A model generated the notes under the pieces. The model saw nothing but the letters and a program-made list of their open reading frames with translations. It was not told the DNA's origin and did not search any database. Positions 1-7,149 of a stretch of DNA of 64,000 nucleotides are shown here, piece by piece; position 1 is the stretch's first letter; every line of letters starts with the position of its first letter. The stretch is from assembly GCF_047468865.1 (NCBI RefSeq), contig NZ_JBLGTV010000003.1, forward strand, positions 186,001 to 250,000, read 5' to 3'. This DNA comes from Castellaniella hirudinis_A. GTDB lineage: Bacteria; Pseudomonadota; Gammaproteobacteria; Burkholderiales; Burkholderiaceae_B. A program made the position numbers and the translations under genes.

Positions 1-711
1 CGCGCCGCCCAGGAGCGCGGTTACGACCTGCTGCTGTTCACCGGGCCCGGGCAAATGGATGTCTGGCGTTTCAATCCGGTCAGCCATTTCCGGCCCGACT
101 ACGAAACCATCGGCCGTCAGGCCATGGACTACGTGCTGGCCTTGCCGGGCGTCGATCCACAGCGCGTGGCGCTGATGGGCATCAGCTTCGGCGGCTATTT
201 CGCCCTGCGCATCGCGGCCTTCGAGCCCCGGCTGCAGGCTGTGATTCTGAATTCGCCGATTGTCGATCTGCATGCTTATATGACGGCGTTCATTGGCCTG
301 GATCCCGCTGATTTGCCGCCGGAAGACGATTTCGGCGTGGCCGACCTGCCTCATATTCCCGACCATGTCATGACGGCCCAGCAGCGCCTGATGTCGCGCA
401 ACCTGATACTGCGTTTCGGGCAGCCCGGTTTTGCGCAAACCTACCGGCGGATTCGGGATTTTTCCCTGGCGGACGCCGATATCGCCCGCATCGCCTGCCC
501 GACGCTGGCCCTGGTGGGCGAAGGCGAAGGGGCTGAACCCTTGCGCCAGTGGCAGGCGTTTCAAAAGGGGGTGGGGGGGCAGGGGGCCGCCTGGTGTTTC
601 ACGGCTGCCGAAGGCGCCGATGCCCATTGCCAGGTAGGCAATCTGGCGTATTCGGCGGCGGTGTCCCTGGATTGGCTGGATGAGACCCTGGAACAAAAGG
701 CGGTAGATTAA
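1..711 (+). CDS. alpha/beta hydrolase, 3' part (5' end outside window)
   Basis: The open frame enters from the left edge, so the true start is not in the window; 236 residues are visible. They contain a nucleophile elbow (GISFGG) with the catalytic Ser, a later acidic residue in the segment LVGEGEG, and a His-Cys pair (DAHCQ) near the C-terminus where the catalytic His should lie. An HC motif in this place is typical of the FrsA/Ayg1/2,6-dihydropseudooxynicotine hydrolase branch of the fold, whose members cleave C-C or ester bonds in small molecules. No signal peptide is visible in the part seen. The amine oxidase and cytochrome c genes follow after about 150 bases and a separate promoter, so a shared pathway is possible but unproven. 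The substrate cannot be read from the sequence. Confidence 0.8.
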   Translation, partial: RAAQERGYDLLLFTGPGQMDVWRFNPVSHFRPDYETIGRQAMDYVLALPGVDPQRVALMGISFGGYFALRIAAFEPRLQAVILNSPIVDLHAYMTAFIGLDPADLPPEDDFGVADLPHIPDHVMTAQQRLMSRNLILRFGQPGFAQTYRRIRDFSLADADIARIACPTLALVGEGEGAEPLRQWQAFQKGVGGQGAAWCFTAAEGADAHCQVGNLAYSAAVSLDWLDETLEQKAVD

Positions 712-770
712 CGGCCTGCCGGTGTCCGCTCGGATGGCTGGGGCGCGGGGATGGTTGAAGTGAAAAATAT

Positions 771-798
771 TTGACGGATGCCGGCAATCTTGTAATAT
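771..798 (+). promoter_or_regulatory. sigma-70-like promoter of the amine oxidase operon
   Basis: TTGACG at 771-776 and TAATAT at 793-798 are separated by 16 bases, in an AT-richer stretch between two GC-rich genes. The distance to the GTG start of the amine oxidase is 66 bases. Both hexamers differ from consensus by one base. This suggests that the oxidase and cytochrome are transcribed independently of the upstream hydrolase. Confidence 0.55.
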
Positions 799-864
799 CT
801 GGATTACATTATTCGAATTTGGTGCCAATCCGACATCGCCACGCGGCGTGCACAAGGAACCCAC

Positions 865-2460
865 GTGACCACTCTCTCTCGTTTGACTCGCAGGCAAGTG
901 TTGAAGGCGATTGGCTTGTCGGCGGGGGCCACCGCCATGTACCACGCCCTGACCACGCTGGGGCATGCGCAGCCGTCTTCGTTCAGCGGCCCGCCCGCGC
1001 TGGGCGGCGCAAAGCCCGGTACGCGGGTGTTGATTCTCGGGGCGGGGCTGGCGGGGTTGCTGGCCGCCCACGAGCTTTCTAGGGCCGGTTACAGCGTAGA
1101 GATACTCGAATACCAGAACCGGCCGGGCGGACGCAACTGGACGCTGCGCGGCGGCGACACCTACACCGAACTGGGCGGCGCGAAGCAAAAGGTGACCCTG
1201 GCCGAAGGCAATTACTTCAACCCCGGCCCTTGGCGCATTCCGTATCATCACGGCACCGTGCTGCACTACTGTCGGCAATTGGGCGTGCCGCTTGAACCCT
1301 TCATTCAATTCAATCACAACGCCTACCTGCACAGCACCGAGGCCTTCGGCGGAAAGCCACAGCGCCTGCGCGAGGTCTGGGCCGATCTTCAGGGCAGCGT
1401 TGCCGAGCTGCTGGCCAAGGCCGTGCACAGCGACAAGCTCGATTTGCCGATGGGCGCCGACGAGCGCGATCAATTGCTGCAGGCCTTGCAGGGCTGGGGG
1501 CTGCTGGATGCCGATTATGCGTATCGATCCAGCCACCAGACGGCTTTGCGCCGCGGCTTCAGCCACCCGCCCGGCGGCGGCCTGACGCCCCCGCCAAAAC
1601 CCGGCCCCCTGTTGGATCTGCAAGACCTGCTGCACCCATCGGTCTGGCAAGGCCTGAATTCTTTGCTGGTCTATAACGCGCAGCCCACCATGTTTCAGCC
1701 GGTGGGCGGCATGGATCAGATCGGCAAGGGCTTCGTGCGCGCCCTGGATGGCAAGGTGCCCATCCGCTACAACGCCCAGGTCAAGCGGGTGGCGCAAAAT
1801 GCTGAACAAGTCGTCGTCACCTACGAAGACCTGGCCGGCGGCGGCACGCACCAGGCCAGCGCCGATTGGTGTATTTGCACGTTGCCCCTGACCGTGCTGG
1901 GCCGGCTCGACGTGCAAGTGTCGAGCGCCATGCAGGCGGCCATCCGGGCTGTACCCTACGCGGGATACGTCAAGGTGGGGCTCGAATTCCGGCGCCGGTT
2001 CTGGGAAGAAGACGACGCCATCTTCGGCGGCACCTCGGTCACGGATCAGCAGATCGGGCTGGTTTCCTATCCAAACCATCAGTTTCTTTCCAAAGGCCCG
2101 GCCGTGATGCTGGGGGCCTATGCCTCCGCACCGGAAACCAGCATCGCCCTGACGGGCCTGACGCCCGAAGCGCGCATCGAAGCCGCCCTGAGCCAAGGCG
2201 AAAAAATCCACCCGCAATATCGCAAAGAGTTTCTAAGCGGTGTGGCGGTGGCCTGGTATCGTGTGCCTTGGATGCACGGCTGCCGCGCCCGCTGGAGCCA
2301 AACCGCGCGAGAACAGCACTACGACACTTTGGCGGGCATGGATGGCCGCATCGTGCTGGCCGGCGACCACTTGTCGTATATGCCGGGCTGGATGGAGGGC
2401 GCCCTGCAGTCGTCGCTCAACGCCATTGAACGACTGCATCACCGTGCCCAAGGGGGTTGA
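865..2460 (+). CDS. Tat-exported flavin amine oxidase / L-amino acid oxidase family
   Basis: The 531-residue protein belongs to the flavin monoamine oxidase superfamily, which oxidises amines or amino acids using FAD. A twin-arginine leader (R9-R10 followed by QVLK and a hydrophobic stretch ending near HAQ36) predicts folded export to the periplasm. The FAD-binding Rossmann motif GAGLAG lies at residues 59-64, with the ribose-binding Glu at 82 and the GGRNW motif at 88-92. The C-terminal FAD loop (LAGDHLSYMPGWMEGA) is also present. The start is a GTG preceded by AAGGAA at good spacing; it gives the complete Tat leader. A cytochrome c gene begins one base after the stop codon, so the flavin may pass electrons to that cytochrome rather than to oxygen, as shown for the nicotine enzyme NicA2. 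The substrate is unknown. Confidence 0.82.
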   Translation: MTTLSRLTRRQVLKAIGLSAGATAMYHALTTLGHAQPSSFSGPPALGGAKPGTRVLILGAGLAGLLAAHELSRAGYSVEILEYQNRPGGRNWTLRGGDTYTELGGAKQKVTLAEGNYFNPGPWRIPYHHGTVLHYCRQLGVPLEPFIQFNHNAYLHSTEAFGGKPQRLREVWADLQGSVAELLAKAVHSDKLDLPMGADERDQLLQALQGWGLLDADYAYRSSHQTALRRGFSHPPGGGLTPPPKPGPLLDLQDLLHPSVWQGLNSLLVYNAQPTMFQPVGGMDQIGKGFVRALDGKVPIRYNAQVKRVAQNAEQVVVTYEDLAGGGTHQASADWCICTLPLTVLGRLDVQVSSAMQAAIRAVPYAGYVKVGLEFRRRFWEEDDAIFGGTSVTDQQIGLVSYPNHQFLSKGPAVMLGAYASAPETSIALTGLTPEARIEAALSQGEKIHPQYRKEFLSGVAVAWYRVPWMHGCRARWSQTAREQHYDTLAGMDGRIVLAGDHLSYMPGWMEGALQSSLNAIERLHHRAQGG

Positions 2461-2461
2461 C

Positions 2462-2899
2462 ATGAAGCATCGCTTTGAACGACGCGCGGGCGTCTGGCTG
2501 GCATCTCTTGCTTGCAGTGCATTGATGGGCACGGCCTGGGCCGATGCCGACCCCGGCAGCGATCAGCGCACCGGCATGCACGACCGCGAGCCCCTTGCCG
2601 GCGATGTCGTGTATCAGCAATATTGCCAGGCCTGTCACATGGCCGACGCCAAAGGGGCCGCCGGCGCCGGCCTTTTCCCGGCGTTGGCGGGCAACCCCTT
2701 GCTGGCCGCCGCCGGTTACCCTGTTTACGTCATCCTGTATGGGCAGGGCGGCATGCCGTGGTTCAACGGGATGCTGAAAGACGAGGAAATCGCCGCCGTG
2801 GTCAATTACGTCCGCAGCCATTTCGGCAACCAGTTTCCCGATCCGGTCAGCGCCGCCGATGTCGCGCAGATGCGCGGGCCGGTGCCCGTCGAGCAATAA
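2462..2899 (+). CDS. periplasmic class I cytochrome c, partner of amine oxidase
   Basis: This is a 145-residue monohaem cytochrome c. An N-terminal signal peptide (residues 1 to about 27) precedes a haem attachment motif C55-Q-A-C58-H59. The probable distal Met is M98 in a GGMPWF segment, which is the usual c-type arrangement. The ATG lies one base after the stop of the amine oxidase, so the two are translationally linked and probably function together in the periplasm, the cytochrome accepting electrons from the flavoprotein. A much longer frame runs in from upstream, but the chosen ATG is the only start giving a signal peptide. The family assignment is firm; the partnership is inferred from spacing. 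Confidence 0.85.
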   Translation: MKHRFERRAGVWLASLACSALMGTAWADADPGSDQRTGMHDREPLAGDVVYQQYCQACHMADAKGAAGAGLFPALAGNPLLAAAGYPVYVILYGQGGMPWFNGMLKDEEIAAVVNYVRSHFGNQFPDPVSAADVAQMRGPVPVEQ

Positions 2900-2932
2900 G
2901 CGCACCGAGGCCAGCCCCGCTTACCACGACGA

Positions 2933-2938
2933 TATAAT
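2933..2938 (+). promoter_or_regulatory. candidate -10 element for argG
   Basis: A perfect TATAAT lies in the short gap between the cytochrome gene and argG, 37 bases before the argG start. No good -35 hexamer is found at 16-18 bases upstream, so the promoter is either activator-dependent or weakly defined. Confidence 0.4.
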
Positions 2939-2975
2939 GAGCGATTGTCTTTCACTCTGGCCACATCGGAACCCC

Positions 2976-4319
2976 ATGAGCACAACCATTCTAGAAAACC
3001 TGCCGGTCGGGCAGAAGGTCGGCATCGCCTTTTCGGGCGGCCTGGACACCAGCGCCGCTTTGCTGTGGATGAAGAACAAGGGGGCCTTGCCCTACGCCTA
3101 CACGGCCGACCTGGGGCAGCCGGATGAATCCGATTACGATGAAATTCCCCGCAAAGCCCTGCGCTATGGGGCCCAGGGGGCCCGCCTGGTGGATTGCCGC
3201 GCCCAATTGGTCGCCGAAGGCATTGCCGCCTTGCAGTGCAATGCCTTTCATATTTCCACCGGCGGGGTCACGTATTTCAACACCACCCCCATCGGGCGGG
3301 CGGTCACCGGCACCATGCTGGTGTCGGCCATGCGCGAAGACGACGTCCACATCTGGGGCGATGGCAGCACGTTCAAGGGCAACGACATCGAACGCTTCTA
3401 CCGCTATGGTCTGCTGACCAACCCGGAACTCAAGATCTACAAGCCCTGGCTGGATCAGCAGTTCATCGACGAACTGGGCGGGCGGGCCGAAATGTCCCAG
3501 TACCTGGTGGAAAACGGCTTCGACTATAAAATGTCGGCCGAAAAAGCCTATTCCACGGATTCCAACATGCTGGGCGCCACCCATGAGGCCAAGGATCTCG
3601 AACACCTGGATTCCGGCATCCGCATCGTGGATCCGATCATGGGGGTGGCGTTCTGGAAACCGGACGTCGCCGTCCCGGCCGAAGAAGTCACCGTGCGCTT
3701 TGAAGAAGGCCGGCCGGTGGCCCTGAATGGCGTGGAATACACCGATCCGGTGGCGTTGATGCTGGAGGCCAACCGTATCGGCGGCCGTCACGGCCTGGGA
3801 ATGAGCGACCAGATCGAAAACCGCATCATCGAGGCCAAGAGCCGGGGCATCTACGAAGCCCCGGGCATGGCCCTGCTGCACATCGCCTACGAACGCCTGG
3901 TCACCGGCATCCACAACGAAGACACCATCGAGCAATACCGCATCAATGGCCTGCGCCTGGGCCGCTTGCTGTATCAGGGGCGCTGGTTCGATCCGCAGGC
4001 CATCATGCTGCGCGAAACCGCCCAGCGCTGGGTGGCGCGCGCCATCACGGGCGAAGTCGCCCTGGAACTGCGTCGGGGCAATGATTATTCCATCCTGAAC
4101 ACGCAATCGCCCAATCTGACCTATCACCCGGATCGCCTGACCATGGAAAAAGGCGAATCCATGTTCTCGCCCCTGGATCGCATCGGCCAGCTGACCATGC
4201 GCAATCTGGACATCGTCGATACCCGCGAAAAATTGTTCACCTATACCCAGGTGGGGCTGCTGGCCAAGACCGGCCAGTCGGACATTCCGCAAATCCGCCA
4301 GGACACGGGCGACCGCTAA
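2976..4319 (+). CDS. argG: argininosuccinate synthase
   Basis: This enzyme condenses citrulline and aspartate with ATP to give argininosuccinate, the penultimate step of arginine synthesis in the cytosol. At this start the protein is 447 residues, the same length as E. coli ArgG. The start was chosen over an upstream in-frame ATG because it places the ATP pyrophosphatase P-loop (SGGLDTS, residues 20-26) at the expected position. The citrulline/aspartate binding core (STGGVTYFNTTPIGR, GDGSTFKGND) is intact. It stands alone as a single gene and is followed by the independent clpB promoter. A long open frame on the opposite strand is a coding shadow. Confidence 0.97.
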   Translation: MSTTILENLPVGQKVGIAFSGGLDTSAALLWMKNKGALPYAYTADLGQPDESDYDEIPRKALRYGAQGARLVDCRAQLVAEGIAALQCNAFHISTGGVTYFNTTPIGRAVTGTMLVSAMREDDVHIWGDGSTFKGNDIERFYRYGLLTNPELKIYKPWLDQQFIDELGGRAEMSQYLVENGFDYKMSAEKAYSTDSNMLGATHEAKDLEHLDSGIRIVDPIMGVAFWKPDVAVPAEEVTVRFEEGRPVALNGVEYTDPVALMLEANRIGGRHGLGMSDQIENRIIEAKSRGIYEAPGMALLHIAYERLVTGIHNEDTIEQYRINGLRLGRLLYQGRWFDPQAIMLRETAQRWVARAITGEVALELRRGNDYSILNTQSPNLTYHPDRLTMEKGESMFSPLDRIGQLTMRNLDIVDTREKLFTYTQVGLLAKTGQSDIPQIRQDTGDR

Positions 4320-4362
4320 GTCCGCAGGTGCGCGACGCTTGAGTGGCGCGGGGCCGGGCAGT

Positions 4363-4390
4363 CTTGAAACCCGGCCTTTCACCCGCATAT
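4363..4390 (+). promoter_or_regulatory. sigma-32 (heat-shock) promoter of clpB
   Basis: CTTGAAA at 4363-4369 is an exact match to the sigma-32 -35 element. It is followed after 13 bases by CCGCATAT (4383-4390), close to the CCCCATnT -10 element. The resulting leader to the clpB ATG is about 100 bases. The promoter's position directly before a heat-shock chaperone supports the call. Confidence 0.75.
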
Positions 4391-4496
4391 ATTCGGCATT
4401 GGGGCAGCACGCCCCCTCCCATCCCAGGGACGCATTGCCGCAGGCGCAAGACCGTTGGCTTGTGGGGCAATGCCCCTTTATTGCAGGGACACACTC

Positions 4497-7088
4497 ATGC
4501 GATTCGACAAACTGACGACGAAGTTTCAACAGGCTATCGCCGATGCCCAAAGCCTCGCGGTGCGCCACGACCACCCTTATATCGAAAACACCCACCTGCT
4601 GCTGGCTTTGCTGGCCGACCCCGACAGCGGGGCGGGCAGCCTGCTGGCGCGGGCCGGGGTGGCGGTGCCCCGCTTGCAGACGGAGCTGGATCGCCAACTG
4701 AAAGCCCTGCCCACCGTGCAAGGCGCGGCGGGCAATGTGCAGGCCAGCCGCGATCTGCAGGCGGCGCTGGCGCGCACCGACAAAGAAGCCGGCCAGCGCG
4801 GCGACACCTATATCGCCAGCGAGCTCTATCTGCTGGCCCTGGCCGACGACAAGGGCGAGGCCGGCCGCGCGCTGCGCGAGGCCGGCTTGCAGCGCAAGGC
4901 GCTGGAAGCCGCCATCGACGCCGTGCGCGGCGGCGCCAATGTGTCCGGGGCCGATGACGAAGACAACCGCCAGGCCCTGAAAAAATACACGCTGGATCTG
5001 ACCGCCCGCGCCCGCGAGGGCAAGCTGGATCCGGTCATCGGGCGGGACGACGAAATCCGCCGCACCATCCAGATTCTGCAGCGCCGCACCAAGAACAATC
5101 CCGTGCTGATCGGCGAACCCGGCGTGGGCAAGACCGCGATCGTCGAGGGCCTGGCGCAGCGCATCGTCAATGGCGAAGTCCCCGAAACCCTGAAGGGCAA
5201 GCGGGTGCTGTCGCTGGATCTGGCGGGCCTGCTGGCCGGGGCCAAGTATCGGGGCGAGTTCGAAGAACGCCTGAAGGCCGTGTTGAAAGAACTGTCCCAG
5301 GATTCGGGCCAGACCATCGTTTTCATCGACGAACTGCACACCATGGTGGGCGCGGGCAAGGCCGATGGTGCGATGGATGCCGGCAATATGCTCAAGCCCG
5401 CCCTGTCGCGCGGCGAACTGCACTGCGTGGGGGCCACGACGCTGGATGAATACCGCCAGTACATCGAAAAAGACGCCGCGCTGGAACGCCGCTTCCAGAA
5501 AGTGCTGGTGGACGAACCCGACGTCGAATCCACGATTGCCATTTTGCGCGGCCTGCAGGAACGCTATGAACTGCACCACGGGGTGCAGATCACAGACCCG
5601 GCCATCGTGGCGGCGGCGGAACTCTCCCACCGCTACATTACCGACCGTTTTCTGCCCGACAAGGCCATCGACCTGATCGACGAGGCCGCGGCGCGCATCC
5701 GCATGGAAATTGATTCCAAGCCCGAGGTCATGGACAAGCTGGATCGGCGCATCATCCAGCTGAAGATCGAGCGCGAGGCGGTCAAGAAAGATACCGACGA
5801 GGCGTCCGAACGCCGCCTGAAGGCCATCGAGGAAGAACTCGAAACCCTGCAGCGCGAATACAACGATTACGAGGAAATCTGGAAGGCGGAAAAGGCCGCC
5901 GTCCAGGGTTCGCAGGCGGTCAAGGAGGAAATCGACCACGTGCGCGCCGAGATGGCCGAGCTGCAGCGCAAGGGCCAGTTCGATAAATTGGCCGAACTGC
6001 AGTACGGCCGCCTGCCGGAGCTCGAAGCCCGCCTGAAGGCCGCCGAGGCCGCGCCCAGGGATGCCGAGGCCGATAAACCGCGCCTGCTGCGCACCCAGGT
6101 CGGGTCCGAGGAAATCGCCGAGGTCGTGTCCCGCGCCACAGGCATTCCCGTGTCGCGCATGATGCAGGGCGAACGCGCCAAGCTTTTGTCCATGGAGACC
6201 GTGCTGCACGAGCGCGTGGTGGGCCAGGACGAGGCCGTGCGTCTGGTGTCCGAGGCCATCCGCCGTTCGCGCGCCGGGCTGTCCGACCCCAACCGCCCCT
6301 ATGGTTCGTTTCTGTTCCTGGGCCCCACGGGGGTGGGCAAGACCGAACTCACCAAGGCTCTGGCGCGGTTTTTGTTCGATTCGGACAATCACCTGGTGCG
6401 CATCGACATGAGCGAGTTCATGGAAAAGCATTCGGTGGCCCGCCTGATCGGCGCGCCGCCGGGCTACGTGGGCTACGAGGAAGGCGGCTACCTGACCGAA
6501 GCCGTGCGCCGCAAACCCTACAGCGTGATTCTGCTGGACGAGGTCGAAAAGGCGCACCCGGATGTCTTCAACGTGCTGCTGCAGGTGCTGGACGACGGCC
6601 GCCTGACCGATGGCCAGGGACGCACGGTGGATTTTCGCAACACCGTCATCATCATGACCTCCAACATCGGTTCGCAGCATATCCAGAACTTGGCGGATCA
6701 GCCCTACGACGTGGTCAAGGAAGTCATCCGGGACGAGCTGAAAACCGCGTTCCGGCCCGAGTTCCTGAATCGGATCGACGAGATCGTGGTCTTCCATGGC
6801 TTGGATGCCGGCCACATCGAACCCATTGCCCGCATCCAGTTGAAGCGCCTGGCCGAGCGCCTGGCGCAGCACGAGATGCGCCTGGACGTGTCCGAAGCGG
6901 CGGTCAAGGAACTGGCCCGCGTGGGCTACGACCCGGTGTTCGGCGCCCGGCCCCTGAAGCGCGCCATCCAGCAGTACGTGGAAAACCCGGTGGCCCGCCT
7001 GATCCTGGAAGGCAAGTTCGGCCCGCGCGACGTGGTGCCTGTCGGCTGGGATGGCGAACGCTTTGTGTTCGAGCGCACCTTGCAGTAA
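4497..7088 (+). CDS. clpB: ATP-dependent disaggregase ClpB (Hsp104 family)
   Basis: ClpB is a hexameric AAA+ chaperone that threads aggregated proteins through its pore together with DnaK. The 863-residue length matches the family. Visible in order are the N-terminal Clp repeat domain (from MRFDKLTTKFQQ), AAA domain 1 with Walker A GEPGVGKT near residues 206-213 and the HTMVGAG loop, the long middle coiled coil (about residues 400-530), and AAA domain 2 with Walker A GPTGVGKT near residues 609-616, the pore loop GYVGYEEGG and arginine-finger region FRPEFLNRIDE. The ATG chosen gives the canonical N-terminus; an upstream in-frame ATG would add 14 residues not seen in the family. A heat-shock promoter precedes it and a GC hairpin follows. 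Confidence 0.97.
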   Translation: MRFDKLTTKFQQAIADAQSLAVRHDHPYIENTHLLLALLADPDSGAGSLLARAGVAVPRLQTELDRQLKALPTVQGAAGNVQASRDLQAALARTDKEAGQRGDTYIASELYLLALADDKGEAGRALREAGLQRKALEAAIDAVRGGANVSGADDEDNRQALKKYTLDLTARAREGKLDPVIGRDDEIRRTIQILQRRTKNNPVLIGEPGVGKTAIVEGLAQRIVNGEVPETLKGKRVLSLDLAGLLAGAKYRGEFEERLKAVLKELSQDSGQTIVFIDELHTMVGAGKADGAMDAGNMLKPALSRGELHCVGATTLDEYRQYIEKDAALERRFQKVLVDEPDVESTIAILRGLQERYELHHGVQITDPAIVAAAELSHRYITDRFLPDKAIDLIDEAAARIRMEIDSKPEVMDKLDRRIIQLKIEREAVKKDTDEASERRLKAIEEELETLQREYNDYEEIWKAEKAAVQGSQAVKEEIDHVRAEMAELQRKGQFDKLAELQYGRLPELEARLKAAEAAPRDAEADKPRLLRTQVGSEEIAEVVSRATGIPVSRMMQGERAKLLSMETVLHERVVGQDEAVRLVSEAIRRSRAGLSDPNRPYGSFLFLGPTGVGKTELTKALARFLFDSDNHLVRIDMSEFMEKHSVARLIGAPPGYVGYEEGGYLTEAVRRKPYSVILLDEVEKAHPDVFNVLLQVLDDGRLTDGQGRTVDFRNTVIIMTSNIGSQHIQNLADQPYDVVKEVIRDELKTAFRPEFLNRIDEIVVFHGLDAGHIEPIARIQLKRLAERLAQHEMRLDVSEAAVKELARVGYDPVFGARPLKRAIQQYVENPVARLILEGKFGPRDVVPVGWDGERFVFERTLQ

Positions 7089-7103
7089 GGCGCAGAGCGG
7101 CAC

Positions 7104-7137
7104 AGGCCCCGGCAGCCGCGCGCGTTGCCGGGGCTTT
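7104..7137 (+). terminator. hairpin terminator after clpB
   Basis: GCCCCGGCA (7106-7114) pairs with TGCCGGGGC (7126-7134) around an 11-base loop and is followed by TTT. The T-run is short, so termination may be partial. It lies between the convergent clpB and glnE genes. Confidence 0.5.
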
Positions 7138-7149
7138 GGCCCGGCCCGT

